From Streptomyces pristinaespiralis (GTDB lineage: Bacteria > Actinomycetota > Actinomycetes > Streptomycetales > Streptomycetaceae): DNA of 64,000 nucleotides. The stretch is taken from assembly GCF_001278075.1 (NCBI RefSeq), contig NZ_CP011340.1:6011501-6075500 (forward strand). Reading direction: 5' to 3'. Position 1 is the first letter of the stretch, and each line of letters opens with the position of its first letter. This document shows positions 43,750 to 52,291 of this stretch, in pieces. The position numbers were made by a program, and so were the translations under genes. The notes under the pieces were generated by a model that did not search any database, was not told where the DNA came from, and saw nothing but the letters and a program-made list of their open reading frames with translations.

Positions 43750-44008
43750 CGCACTTCCTCCTCCTCATTGGGCAGTAGCGTCATGTGGAACAGCACTTCC
43801 ACGAGACGACGGGGACCAATCGGCCCACTGAGCCCTCCGCCCGTGGGACGGTGCCAGGTGGCCTGCACAGCACCCACCACGGCACCCGTCCGGCCGAGGC
43901 CGGCCGTGACCCCCCGCGCGCCCGCGCACACCCGCCCCGGAATGCCCTCACCGCTCCGACGGCACAAAGCCGTACTAGGTCCCTGGTCCTGGTCCCGTGC
44001 CGCATGAG

Positions 44009-44034
44009 CCGTACATCGAAATCAGGATGTACGG
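44009..44034. promoter_or_regulatory. Operator-like inverted repeat before the MFS gene
   Basis: CCGTACATC and GATGTACGG are perfect nine-base arms separated by eight bases. The element ends 20 bases before the MFS start, so a bound repressor would block it. The rest of the 305-base divergent region (43750-44054) shows no gene. Confidence 0.7.
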
Positions 44035-44054
44035 ACCGACCTGTCGCTGCGACC

Positions 44055-45500
44055 ATGACAGGCATGCCCCAGGCCCCCTCGAACGCGCAGAAGTCACTCG
44101 CCCCCGCACCCACCACGCCCTCGCCCCGTACCTGGGCGGTGGTCCTCGCCGCGTGCGCCGGTGCTTTCCTCGTCGTGCTGGACGTGTCCGTGGTGAACGT
44201 GGCACTGCCGTCGATGCGTGCCGATCTCGGACTCTCCGCGACGGGGCTGCAGTGGGTCCTCAACGCGTATTCGATCGCGTTCGCCGGATTCATGCTCCTC
44301 GGCGGGCGGGCGGCGGACATATACGGCCGGAAGCGGATGTTCATCGTCGGGCTGAGTCTTTTCACCGCCGCGTCCGTCGCCGGTGGACTTGCCCAGGAGG
44401 GCTGGCAGTTGCTGGCTGCACGCGCGGTGCAGGGGCTCGGCGCGGCCGTCCTCGCGCCGGCGACGCTGACCATCATCACCTCCGCCGTGCCGCCGGGTCC
44501 GGCACGGACCCGCGCGATCGCCACCTGGGCGGCGGTCGGAGCCGCGGGCGGCGCGGCGGGCGGGTTCGTCGGCGGGGTGCTGACCGACCTGCTGTCCTGG
44601 CGCTGGGTGCTGCTGATCAACGTTCCCGTCGGTGTGGTGGTGCTTGCCGCCGCCGTCGTGTGGCTGACGGAGAGCCGCACCGGCGGCAGCCGCCGGCTCG
44701 ATCTGCCGGGCGCGGTCCTGGTGACGGGCGGTCTGGCCGCCGTCGCTTACGGCATCGTGCAGACGGAGCAGTCCGGCTGGGGCGCCGGCGGCACCCTGCT
44801 GCCGCTGCTCGGAGGGCTCGCGCTGCTCGGCCTGTTCCTGGTGGTGGAGGCCAGGACGAAGGCGCCGCTCATGCCGCTGAAGCTGTTCCGCTCGCGTGCC
44901 GTGTCGGCCGCCAACACGGCCATGCTGGTGACTGGTTCCGCGTCCTTCGCGATGTGGTTCTTCATGACGGTCTACGCCCAGAACGTCCTCGGCTACACCC
45001 CGCTGGAGGCCGGCCTCGCCCTCGTCCCCAGCTCCGTCAGCGTCATCGTCGGCTCGAAACTCGCGCCGTCACTGATGGCCAGAGGCGGCGCGCGCAACGT
45101 CGCCGTCCTCGGGACCCTGATCGCCGCGACGGGATTCGGCTGGCAGTCCATGATGACCGCGGACGGCACGTACCTCACGGCGATCGCCGGCCCGGGCATC
45201 CTGATGATGGCGGGCATCGGCCTGGCCGCCACGCCGCTCGCCGCCCTCGCCACCTCCGGCGCGGACTCCGACGACGCGGGGCTCGTCTCCGGCCTGATCA
45301 ACACCTCCCGCACGATGGGCGGCGCGCTCGGCCTGTCGATCCTGTCGACGGTCGCGGCCGCACGCTCCGGCGGCGCCACCGGACCGGAGGGCCTGACGGC
45401 CGGTTACGCGCTGGCCTTCCGTACGGGGACGGGCGTGCTCCTCGCGGGCGCGGTGCTCATGCTGCTGTGGCTGCCGCGGACCGCGGCGGACCGGGCGTGA
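44055..45500 (+). CDS. MFS drug exporter, DHA2 family
   Basis: 481 residues, about 14 transmembrane helices. Conserved motif A is GGRAADIYGRKRMF, motif C-like Gly-rich helix is AAVGAAGGAAGGFVGGVL, and LDVSVVNVALPSMRADL is the usual first helix signature of DHA2 (EmrB/QacA-like) proton antiporters. It should export drug-like compounds. Two nearby ATGs (44055, 44064) are possible. No regulator gene is directly beside it apart from the two-component pair on the opposite strand downstream. Confidence 0.9.
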   Translation: MTGMPQAPSNAQKSLAPAPTTPSPRTWAVVLAACAGAFLVVLDVSVVNVALPSMRADLGLSATGLQWVLNAYSIAFAGFMLLGGRAADIYGRKRMFIVGLSLFTAASVAGGLAQEGWQLLAARAVQGLGAAVLAPATLTIITSAVPPGPARTRAIATWAAVGAAGGAAGGFVGGVLTDLLSWRWVLLINVPVGVVVLAAAVVWLTESRTGGSRRLDLPGAVLVTGGLAAVAYGIVQTEQSGWGAGGTLLPLLGGLALLGLFLVVEARTKAPLMPLKLFRSRAVSAANTAMLVTGSASFAMWFFMTVYAQNVLGYTPLEAGLALVPSSVSVIVGSKLAPSLMARGGARNVAVLGTLIAATGFGWQSMMTADGTYLTAIAGPGILMMAGIGLAATPLAALATSGADSDDAGLVSGLINTSRTMGGALGLSILSTVAAARSGGATGPEGLTAGYALAFRTGTGVLLAGAVLMLLWLPRTAADRA

Positions 45501-45528
45501 ACACGGTGGGGCGGGCCGGGAGCGGTTG

Positions 45529-46170
45529 TCACAGCCAGCCCTGCTGCCGGGCGGCCCGGACCGCCTCCATCCGGTTGCGGGTGCCGGTCTTGCCGATCGC
45601 TGACGACAGGTAGTTCCGTACGGTCGACTCGGACAGGTGCAGCCTCTCCGCGATGTCGGCGACCGTCGCCCCGTCCACCGACGCGCCGAGGGCGTCCCGT
45701 TCCCTGGCCGTCAGCGGGTTCGGTCCGGCGCCGAGCGCCGCCGCGGCCAGCGCCGGATCGACGACCGTCTCGCCGGTCAGCACCCGCCGGATCGCCCGGG
45801 CCAACTCCTCCACCGGCCCGTCCTTCACGAGGAAGCCGGCCGCCCCCGCCTCCATGGCCCGCCGCAGATAACCCGGCCTGCCGAAGGTGGTGAGGATCAG
45901 CACCCGGCAGTCCGGCACCTCCCGTGCCAGGTCGGCGGCGGCGTCCAGGCCGCTGCGCCCCGGGAGTTCGATGTCGAGCAGGGCCACGTCCGGCCGGGAG
46001 GTGAGCGCCGCCTCCACGATCTGATCACCCCGCCCCACCTGCGCCACCACGTCGATGTCGGCCTCCAGACCGAGCAGCAGGGCGAGTGCGCCCCGCATCA
46101 TGCCCTGGTCCTCCGCGAGAAGGACACGCACGGACTTCGCCGGTCTGTGGTCCCGCGGCATCTCGTTCAT
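45529..46170 (-). CDS. LuxR/NarL-type response regulator (DesR-like)
   Basis: 213 residues. The receiver domain has the acidic pocket in LLAEDQGMMRG, phospho-acceptor Asp in VALLDIELPGRSG and the T/K positions in LILTTFGRPG and FLVKDGP. The output HTH is LTARERDAL to ADIAERLHLSESTVRNYLS. It is the partner of the histidine kinase whose stop overlaps its start (ATGA). In DesKR-type pairs the kinase senses membrane state; target genes here are unknown, the MFS exporter being a candidate. Confidence 0.92.
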   Translation of the reverse strand: MNEMPRDHRPAKSVRVLLAEDQGMMRGALALLLGLEADIDVVAQVGRGDQIVEAALTSRPDVALLDIELPGRSGLDAAADLAREVPDCRVLILTTFGRPGYLRRAMEAGAAGFLVKDGPVEELARAIRRVLTGETVVDPALAAAALGAGPNPLTARERDALGASVDGATVADIAERLHLSESTVRNYLSSAIGKTGTRNRMEAVRAARQQGWL

Positions 46171-47237
46171 GGACTGAAGGCTACGGCCGTGAACGGCACC
46201 TCGGCGGTCACGCGGAAGCCGCCCTGCGGGGCCGGGCCCGACTCCAGCGTGCCGCCCGCCGCGGCGAGCCGTTCCGCGAGTCCCCGCAGGCCGCTGCCGG
46301 GCGGGACGGGCGACGGGCCGGGGCCGCGGCCGTCGTCCGTGACCGTGAGGCGGGCGTGGTCCGCGGCGCCCGAGAGCGCGATCTCGCAGTGCGAGGCCCC
46401 CGAGTGGCGCACGACGTTGGTCACCGACTCCCGCACCACCCAGCCGAGCAGGGTCTCCGCCTTTGGCTCCAGCAGCGGGCCCGACAGGCGGACGAGAGGG
46501 TCGATGCCGGCGGTGGTGAGGGTGTCGCGGGCGCGGGCGAGCTCGGCGGTCAGGCTGCCCTCGCGGTAGCCCGTGACCGCCTCGCGGATCTCGGTGAGGG
46601 CCTGGCGTCCGACCGCCTCGATGTCGGTGATCTGGGTCAGCGCCGCCCGCAGGTCGCGTTCTGTGAGGCGGCGGGCGGCCTCCGCCTTCACCACGATCAC
46701 CGAGAGGGTGTGGCCCAGCAGGTCGTGCAGGTCACGCGAGAAGCGCAGCCGCTCCTGTTCGACGGCGCTCCGGGCCAGTTCCTCGCGGGCGGCCCGCAGT
46801 TCGCCCACCGTCTGCGAGAGCTTGAAGACGGCGGCGGTCACCATCGACGAGAGGAACGTGCCGTACACGACGCTGATCGCGACCCAGCCGTCCCGCCAGA
46901 CGGCGACGGCGCCCGCGGCCACGCAGAGGGGCACCACCACCAAGATCAGCAGACGGCCCCGCAGCACCGCGCCCACGGCCAGGCCGAGGAGCGGGAAGAA
47001 GAGCAGCCAGTCACCGCCGTAGCCGGCGCCGAGGCCGAAGGTGAGCGCGGCCAGTGCCACCAGGGCGCCCCGGGTCAGGGCGGAGTCGCGCCGGGCGTCG
47101 TCGAAGGCGCGGAAGACGACGGCGAGGTAGAGCGTGTTGAAGGCGAGCACCCCGAGGGCGCCCACCCAGGGGTTGGGGGTCTCGCCCTTGACGAGGTTGG
47201 CGACGGCGCCGAGCCCCATCAGCAGCCAGGGCAGCAT
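46167..47237 (-). CDS. Sensor histidine kinase, HisKA_3 type (DesK-like)
   Basis: 356 residues. Several transmembrane helices cover about residues 1-135. Then comes the dimerisation helix with phospho-His in FSRDLHDLLGHTLSVIVVKA and the HATPase domain with LLGWVVRESVTNVVRHSGAS (N box), TVTDDGRGPGPS (G1) and GSGLRGLAERL (G2). It lacks an extracellular sensor domain, so the signal is likely within the membrane. AGGAGG precedes the ATG at 47237. Operon with the response regulator. Confidence 0.92.
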   Translation of the reverse strand: MLPWLLMGLGAVANLVKGETPNPWVGALGVLAFNTLYLAVVFRAFDDARRDSALTRGALVALAALTFGLGAGYGGDWLLFFPLLGLAVGAVLRGRLLILVVVPLCVAAGAVAVWRDGWVAISVVYGTFLSSMVTAAVFKLSQTVGELRAAREELARSAVEQERLRFSRDLHDLLGHTLSVIVVKAEAARRLTERDLRAALTQITDIEAVGRQALTEIREAVTGYREGSLTAELARARDTLTTAGIDPLVRLSGPLLEPKAETLLGWVVRESVTNVVRHSGASHCEIALSGAADHARLTVTDDGRGPGPSPVPPGSGLRGLAERLAAAGGTLESGPAPQGGFRVTAEVPFTAVAFSP

Positions 47238-47404
47238 TGCGAATCCTCCTGGCGGGCCGGCTGCCACGGGCCCACCGCACCGACGTGTCCTGGAAAGGTT
47301 CATGGCCCCGACGCTACGGACCGGCCGCGCCGCCCGGCAGAGCCGTATGTACGGAGCCGCCGGTGACAAATGTCCCGGGTGCGCGCGCCCGCGCCGGACC
47401 GGAG

Positions 47405-47419
47405 CTGACGTGGCGTCAG
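47405..47419. promoter_or_regulatory. Operator-like inverted repeat CTGACG-TGG-CGTCAG
   Basis: Perfect six-base arms, directly upstream of the -35 element at 47425. Same arms and spacing as at 29493-29509 before the F420-dependent oxidoreductase. Confidence 0.58.
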
Positions 47420-47424
47420 CAGTC

Positions 47425-47453
47425 TTCACAACCTCCGAAGGCCGCGCTATACA
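47425..47453 (+). promoter_or_regulatory. Sigma70-type promoter of the MaoC-ADH-SDR operon
   Basis: TTCACA (47425-47430) and TATACA (47448-47453) are separated by exactly 17 bases, near the consensus TTGACA and TATAAT. The predicted start of transcription is near 47460, immediately before the palindrome at 47467. Confidence 0.65.
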
Positions 47454-47466
47454 TAGGGCCATCGGC

Positions 47467-47482
47467 CTAGAACGCGTTCTAG
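47467..47482. promoter_or_regulatory. Perfect KstR-type palindrome
   Basis: CTAGAACGCGTTCTAG is a perfect 16-base palindrome and contains TAGAACGCGTTCTA, an exact fit to TnnAACnnGTTnnA. It sits just downstream of the predicted transcription start, where a bound repressor would block elongation or open-complex formation. Confidence 0.82.
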
Positions 47483-47576
47483 AACGGCTCGCCTGGCCGG
47501 TCCCGTACGACCTCGGTGCGGCCGACGGTGCGGACGGCCGTGCCGAGGTCTCCCCCTCACCGAGGAGCAGCAGCCC

Positions 47577-48431
47577 ATGCCCATCGACGCCGCCAGGGCC
47601 GTCGCCGCCGAGCCCCGCTCCGCGACCGTCACCTGGGACCACAAGGACATCCAGCTGTACCACCTCGGCGTGGGCGCCGGCCGCCCCGCCACCGACCCCG
47701 ACGAGCTGCGCTACACCCTCGAGTCCCGGCTCCACGTGCTGCCGAGCTTCGTCACCGTGGCCGGAGCGGGCAGGGGCGTCGTCAGCGGCATCACGCTCCC
47801 CGGGCTCGACATCCCGCTCGCGTCCGTCCTCCACGGCGGCCAGCGGATCGCGCTGCACCGCCCGATCCCCCTCACCGGCACGGCGACCTCCACCTCGCGG
47901 ATCGCCGCCGTGTACGACAAGGGCAAGGCCGCGGTCCTCGTCCTGCGCACCGAGGCGGCCGACGACGACGGGCCGCTGTGGACCAGCGACTCCCAGCTCT
48001 TCGTACGCGGCGAAGGCGGCTTCGGCGGGGAACGCGGGCCGTCCGAGCGGCTCGAGGCCCCCGGCCGCGCCCCCGACCGGACCGTGGAGCGGCACATCCG
48101 CGAGGACCAGGCCCTGCTCTACCGGCTCTCCGGCGACCTCAACCCCCTGCACGCCGACCCCGACTTCGCCAAGCTCGCCGGCTTCGACCGGCCGATCCTG
48201 CACGGCCTGTGCACGTACGGCACGACCCTGAAGGCCGTCATCGACACCCTGCTCGGCGGGGACGTCACCCGCGTCCGCTCGTACCGCGCACGCTTCGCGG
48301 GGGTCGTGTTCCCCGGCGAGACCCTCCGCGTCCGGATGTGGGACCTGCCCCGCGGGGTCCAGGTCGTGGTGACGGCCGCGGACCGTGACGACGCCCCCGT
48401 CCTCGCCGACACCCTCGTAGAAACCGTGTGA
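47577..48431 (+). CDS. MaoC-family enoyl-CoA hydratase, Hsd4B/Rv3538-like
   Basis: 284 residues, double hotdog fold. It opens PIDAARAVAAEPRSATVTW and has DIQLYHLGVGAG, then the hydratase motif in LYRLSGDLNPLHADPDFAKLAGFDRPILHGLCTYG, where Asp and His (D-x-N-P-L-H) are catalytic. The wording is close to Rv3538 (Hsd4B), a hydratase of sterol side-chain beta-oxidation. First gene of a three-gene operon (MaoC, ADH, SDR) with a KstR-type palindrome upstream. GAGGAGCAGCAGCCC precedes the ATG. Confidence 0.88.
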   Translation: MPIDAARAVAAEPRSATVTWDHKDIQLYHLGVGAGRPATDPDELRYTLESRLHVLPSFVTVAGAGRGVVSGITLPGLDIPLASVLHGGQRIALHRPIPLTGTATSTSRIAAVYDKGKAAVLVLRTEAADDDGPLWTSDSQLFVRGEGGFGGERGPSERLEAPGRAPDRTVERHIREDQALLYRLSGDLNPLHADPDFAKLAGFDRPILHGLCTYGTTLKAVIDTLLGGDVTRVRSYRARFAGVVFPGETLRVRMWDLPRGVQVVVTAADRDDAPVLADTLVETV

Positions 48432-48444
48432 AGGGAGCCGCACC

Positions 48445-49521
48445 ATGCGCGCAGCCGTAGTGCACGAGATCGGCCAGGACAAACTCGAAGTCCTCGACGA
48501 CGTCGAGGCGGTGGGTTTCGGCCCCGGCAAGGTACGGATCCGGATCAGGGCCACCGGCCTGTGCCACTCCGACGTCTCCGCCATGAACGGTGTGCTGCCG
48601 CAGCCCGCCCCCTTCGTGCCCGGCCACGAGGGCGCCGGAGAGATCCTCGACGTCGGCGACCAGGTCAGCGGTCTCACCGCCGGCGACCGGGTCCTGATGT
48701 GCTGGCTGCCCGCGTGCGGTCTCTGCCCGTCCTGCAAGCGGGGGCAGGGCCACCTGTGCCTGACCGGGTTCATGAACGCCGGCACCCCCAACTTCCGCCG
48801 CCCCGGCGGCGACGTCTTCGGCTTCGCGGGTACCGGCACCTTCACCGAGGAGGTCGTCGTCGACGCGGGCTGCGCGGTGCCGATACCCGAGGACGTGCCC
48901 TTCGACATCGCCGCCCTCATCGGCTGCGGTGTCACCACCGGACTCGGTGCGGCCATCAACACGGCGAAGGTGGAGGCCGGTTCCTCCGTCGCCGTCATCG
49001 GCTGCGGCGGCGTCGGCATCTCCGCGATCCAGGGCGCGAAACTGCGGGGCGCGGCACAGATCGTCGCCGTCGACCCCGTCGCGGCCAGGCGCGAGGCGGC
49101 GCTGCGCTTCGGTGCGACGGAGGCGGTGGAGCCCGAGGCCCTCGGCGACGCCAAGCAGCGGATCACCGCGGGCGAGGGCTTCGACTACGTCTTCGAGGTC
49201 GTGGGGAAGTCGGCCACGGCCCGCACGGCCTACGCGGCGACCCGGCGCGGCGGGACGCTGTGCATCGTCGGCGCCGGCGCGATGGACGACCACGTGCGGT
49301 TCAACATGTTCGAGCTGTTCTTCGACGAGAAGCGCATCCTGCCGTCCATGTACGGCGGCGGTGACGTGCTGCGCTCCTACGAACGGGCCATCGCGCTGTG
49401 GCGGGCCGGCCGGATCGACCTGGCGGGCCTCATCACGCACCGGGTGCCGCTCGCCGGGATCAACGACGCGGTGGCGCAGATGCGCAGCGGCGAGGCCCTG
49501 CGTACATGCATCGAGATCTGA
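48445..49521 (+). CDS. Zinc-dependent alcohol dehydrogenase (MDR family)
   Basis: 358 residues. The catalytic zinc ligands are in ATGLCHSDVSAMNG (Cys) and PGHEGAGEI (His, Glu); the structural zinc cysteines are in CGLCPSCKRGQGHLC. NAD binding is by VAVIGCGGVGISAIQGA with Asp in IVAVDPVAARR. It should oxidise an alcohol to a carbonyl, in this operon possibly a side-chain alcohol or acyl intermediate. It starts 13 bases after the MaoC stop with GAAGGGAG in front. Confidence 0.92.
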   Translation: MRAAVVHEIGQDKLEVLDDVEAVGFGPGKVRIRIRATGLCHSDVSAMNGVLPQPAPFVPGHEGAGEILDVGDQVSGLTAGDRVLMCWLPACGLCPSCKRGQGHLCLTGFMNAGTPNFRRPGGDVFGFAGTGTFTEEVVVDAGCAVPIPEDVPFDIAALIGCGVTTGLGAAINTAKVEAGSSVAVIGCGGVGISAIQGAKLRGAAQIVAVDPVAARREAALRFGATEAVEPEALGDAKQRITAGEGFDYVFEVVGKSATARTAYAATRRGGTLCIVGAGAMDDHVRFNMFELFFDEKRILPSMYGGGDVLRSYERAIALWRAGRIDLAGLITHRVPLAGINDAVAQMRSGEALRTCIEI

Positions 49522-49534
49522 GGGGACGGTACGC

Positions 49535-50512
49535 ATGTCACTTCCCCTCGAGGGCCTGAGCGCGATCGTCACCGGCGCGGGCCGCGGCCTCGGACGGGCC
49601 GAGGCGCTGGAACTCGCGCGGCTGGGTGCGGCCGTCGTCGTCAACGACTACGGGCCGCCGGGACGGGACGGCGTGGGCGAGCCGGCGGCCGGGTCGGTCT
49701 CCGACCCGGTGGCCGATTCGGTGGCCGAATCGGTGGCCGGGGAGATCCGCGCGGCGGGCGGCCGGGCCGTGGCCCACCTGGGCGACGTCGCCGACTTCGG
49801 GACGGCCCGCGCCCTGGTCGACCTGGCGGTCCGCGAGTACGGAAAGCTGGACATCCTGGTCAACAACGCGGGCATCCTGCGCGACCGGATGGTCTTCTCG
49901 ATGAGCGAGGACGAGTGGGACGCGGTCGTCCGGGTCCACCTCAAGGGCCACTTCAACACCACACGTTTCGCGGCCGCGCACTGGAGGGAGCGCGCCAAGG
50001 CCGCGGGCGGCCGGGTCTACGGACGGATCGTCAACACCTCCTCCGAGGCGTTCCTCGCCGGCTCGGCGGGTCAGCCCAACTACGCGGCGGCCAAGGGCGG
50101 CATCGTCGGACTGACGACTTCGACGGCGCACGCCCTCGCGAAGTACGGCGTCACGGCGAACGTCATCTGCCCGCGCGCGAGGACCCGTATGACCGAGGAC
50201 GTCTTCGCCGGCGTCGCGGAAGCGGAACCGGGCGGGTTCGACGCCCTCTCGCCGGAGCACGTGGCACCCCTGGTCGGCTACCTGTCCTCACCCGCCGCGG
50301 CGGTCGTCAACGGCCAACTGCTGGTCGTCCACGGCGGGATGGTGGCGGTGGTGGAACGGCCCCGGGTGGCGGCGAAGTTCGACGCGTCGCTTGAGAAGGG
50401 CCCGACGTTCAGCTTCGAGGAGCTGGCGGACGTGCTGACGCCGTACTTCGAGGCGCAACCACGGGGCGAGACGTTCGCGGCGGTGGAGGCGCTGGGCCTG
50501 AGGCGGGGGTAG
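49535..50512 (+). CDS. SDR 3-hydroxyacyl-CoA dehydrogenase, Hsd4A/Rv3502c-like
   Basis: 325 residues. Cofactor motif IVTGAGRGLGRAEALELARL, NAG motif LVNNAGILRD, catalytic Ser in IVNTSSEAFL and Tyr-Lys in QPNYAAAKGG. The RAEALELARLGA-VVVND phrase and the extra C-terminal part (GPTFSFEELADVLTPYF) are those of the multifunctional-enzyme-type SDR of sterol side-chain oxidation. After the second strand it carries a repeated insert of the kind VSDPVADSVAESVAGE, coded by direct repeats GGTGGCCGA(A/T)TC, longer than usual. A hairpin terminator follows 8 bases after the stop. Confidence 0.88.
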   Translation: MSLPLEGLSAIVTGAGRGLGRAEALELARLGAAVVVNDYGPPGRDGVGEPAAGSVSDPVADSVAESVAGEIRAAGGRAVAHLGDVADFGTARALVDLAVREYGKLDILVNNAGILRDRMVFSMSEDEWDAVVRVHLKGHFNTTRFAAAHWRERAKAAGGRVYGRIVNTSSEAFLAGSAGQPNYAAAKGGIVGLTTSTAHALAKYGVTANVICPRARTRMTEDVFAGVAEAEPGGFDALSPEHVAPLVGYLSSPAAAVVNGQLLVVHGGMVAVVERPRVAAKFDASLEKGPTFSFEELADVLTPYFEAQPRGETFAAVEALGLRRG

Positions 50513-50520
50513 GCGGGGGG

Positions 50521-50547
50521 TCCCCTACGGCCGTCGGCCGTAGGGGA
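50521..50547 (+). terminator. Terminator of the MaoC-ADH-SDR operon
   Basis: TCCCCTACGGCC and GGCCGTAGGGGA form a perfect 12-base stem with a three-base loop, starting nine bases after the SDR stop. Confidence 0.78.
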
Positions 50548-50571
50548 GTTCGGGGAACGCCCCCGCAGCGG

Positions 50572-50760
50572 TCAGGGCCCGTCGCCCCCCGACGGCCTCC
50601 GGTGCCGCCCCCGCCCCGGGGCCGACGACTCGTCCTTCGCCGCCGCGCCGCCCCGGTGCCTGCCGGCACCCGGACCCGTGCCACCGCCGCCGGCTTCGCC
50701 CCGTCCCGTCGCCGCGGTCTGCGGGCGCGCCTGGGTCGTGTCGGTTCGGGCTTCTGACAT
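50572..50760 (-). CDS. Small hydrophilic hypothetical protein
   Basis: 62 residues: MSEARTDTTQARPQ then Gly/Arg/Ala-rich with GRHRGGAA and GRGRHRRP repeats; no hydrophobic core. It lies about 97 bases beyond the beta-propeller-like gene on the same strand. Proteins with this look occur in streptomycetes as short disordered products, but nothing here proves translation. ATG at 50760 is the best start; an ATG four codons earlier also exists. Confidence 0.4.
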   Translation of the reverse strand: MSEARTDTTQARPQTAATGRGEAGGGGTGPGAGRHRGGAAAKDESSAPGRGRHRRPSGGDGP

Positions 50761-50856
50761 GTGGGAAGTCACCCCGTAGAAGATCGCTGCTTACACGTGT
50801 CACAGGCCCTCCGGCGCCCGGCCGAAACCGTGGCCCGGTCGACCCGGCCCGTGAGT

Positions 50857-52107
50857 CTAACCACGGGCCCCACGTCCGGTGAGCGGCGCCTGCTGCAAGG
50901 GAACGGGCCTGCACACAACAGGACCGCCGGAGCCCTCGCACGGTTCCCCACCTGCGGCTTCCGCTTGTGCCGGTTCTGTGGCGGCCCTGTGACCGAAGGT
51001 TTCTGCAGGGGCGCAGAGGGCTTCCGGAACCTCCGTACGACTCACCCCGCACGGCATCGACTCCGTCGCGCACGGCAGTTGCAGCACGCCGTCCCGGCTC
51101 CAGGTGCCGGCTCCCGCCAACCATCCCTCCGGGGGGACGAGTTGGATCATCCGGCGGGCCGAGGGGCGCCACAGGCCCACCCAGCTGCCCGCCGCGCCGT
51201 CGATCCGCAGGGCCACCGCGCAGCCCTCCGGCATCAGGACCTGCCCCGGCTGCACGGCGAACGGCGTCACCAGCGCGTCCGGCAGCCTCAGGCTCCGGGG
51301 GAAACGCACCGGCCGGGCGCTTCCCAGCACGCCCCAGCCGAGCCGGTCCTGCCCGGGCCCCGGCGCGTTCGACCGGATCAGCAGCAGACCGCTGTCGGCG
51401 TCCGCGAGCAGCAGCCGGTCGTCGCTGTCGTCCGTGATCTGCAGCAGCGGCGTCACCTCGCCGCCGCGCGCCAGGTCGACCACGACCGTCTTGACCGGGC
51501 CGCCGTCGGCCCGCCTGCGGTCCAGCGCCAGCAGGCGTCCCGCGCGATCCAGCCACGCGCCGCCCGAGCAGTGTCCCGCCACCTCCGCGATCCGCTCGGG
51601 GCCGCGGGCGCCGCCCGCCACCAGCCAGACGCCGGTGGAGTGCGCGCCCGGCACCAGGGCGTAGGCGAGGACCCCGTCCGGGGACGGCGGCAGCAGTGTC
51701 AACTCCTCGGCGGGGACGGCCCCGAGAGGCAGTTCGCCGGTCGCCGGACCGGTCGGGTAGAGCAGGGAGAACGTGTGCCGCTCCGCGACCCGGCGGCCGA
51801 TCAGCACCCGGCCGTCGGAGAGCGGCAGCACCTGTGCGTCGCGCTCCTCCGGCTGGTCCAGCGGCAGTGGAACGGCGTACGGCTCGAGGCCGTCGAGGGT
51901 CCAGCGTTCGGGGAAGAGGGCCTCGCCCGTCCCCGCCAGGCGGGCTCCGTACGTGCCGTCCGCGGTGATCGTGATCGCCGCGGCCACCGCTCCGCGAGGG
52001 GCCTCCGCGTCGCTCGTGGTCCGCGTGCCGTCGTCCGAAGCGTCCGAACCGTCCGTACTCGCCACCGCCCCGTCCGCCGTGGCGGTCTCGATGGCACAGG
52101 CTGTCAT
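50857..52107 (-). CDS. Beta-propeller-like hypothetical protein
   Basis: 416 residues without a signal peptide. After an Asp/Ser/Thr-rich start, repeated strands with Asp/Gly turns appear (RDAQVLPLSDGRVLIGRR, GAWLDRAGRLLALDRR, LLLADADSGLLLIRS), as in WD40/TolB-like propellers. The C-terminal 60 residues are rich in Glu, Ala and Cys and irregular. No family name can be given. It diverges from the siderophore-binding lipoprotein, so the iron box in between could act on both. MTACAIETAT at 52107 is chosen because upstream codons are not typical. Confidence 0.7.
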   Translation of the reverse strand: MTACAIETATADGAVASTDGSDASDDGTRTTSDAEAPRGAVAAAITITADGTYGARLAGTGEALFPERWTLDGLEPYAVPLPLDQPEERDAQVLPLSDGRVLIGRRVAERHTFSLLYPTGPATGELPLGAVPAEELTLLPPSPDGVLAYALVPGAHSTGVWLVAGGARGPERIAEVAGHCSGGAWLDRAGRLLALDRRRADGGPVKTVVVDLARGGEVTPLLQITDDSDDRLLLADADSGLLLIRSNAPGPGQDRLGWGVLGSARPVRFPRSLRLPDALVTPFAVQPGQVLMPEGCAVALRIDGAAGSWVGLWRPSARRMIQLVPPEGWLAGAGTWSRDGVLQLPCATESMPCGVSRTEVPEALCAPAETFGHRAATEPAQAEAAGGEPCEGSGGPVVCRPVPLQQAPLTGRGARG

Positions 52108-52251
52108 CGATGCCTCACCTCCGGACTCCGAAGCTAGGTATCGCACTTCCTGCCGAACAACACGTGACGGGTCTCTTCACACATAAGGGTGGCCATGCCC
52201 TGATTTGCATGAGAAAGAGGAGGTGGTTGTGCTCCCTGCTCCGGCCGTGCT

Positions 52252-52270
52252 TAAGGTAAGGCCCACCTAA
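52252..52270. promoter_or_regulatory. Iron box (DmdR1/DtxR-type operator)
   Basis: TAAGGTAAGGCCCACCTAA is close to the actinobacterial iron-box consensus TTAGGTTAGGCTCACCTAA. It is 21 bases before the siderophore-binding lipoprotein gene and in the divergent region with the propeller-like gene. It implies repression when iron is plentiful. Confidence 0.85.
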
Positions 52271-52291
52271 GTACTGGATCAGGAGCACGTC

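Noticed and set aside
50525..51556. Minus-strand 343-codon frame near the SDR terminator
   Set aside because: Out of frame with the propeller-like gene, Gly/Arg rich, and crosses a terminator.
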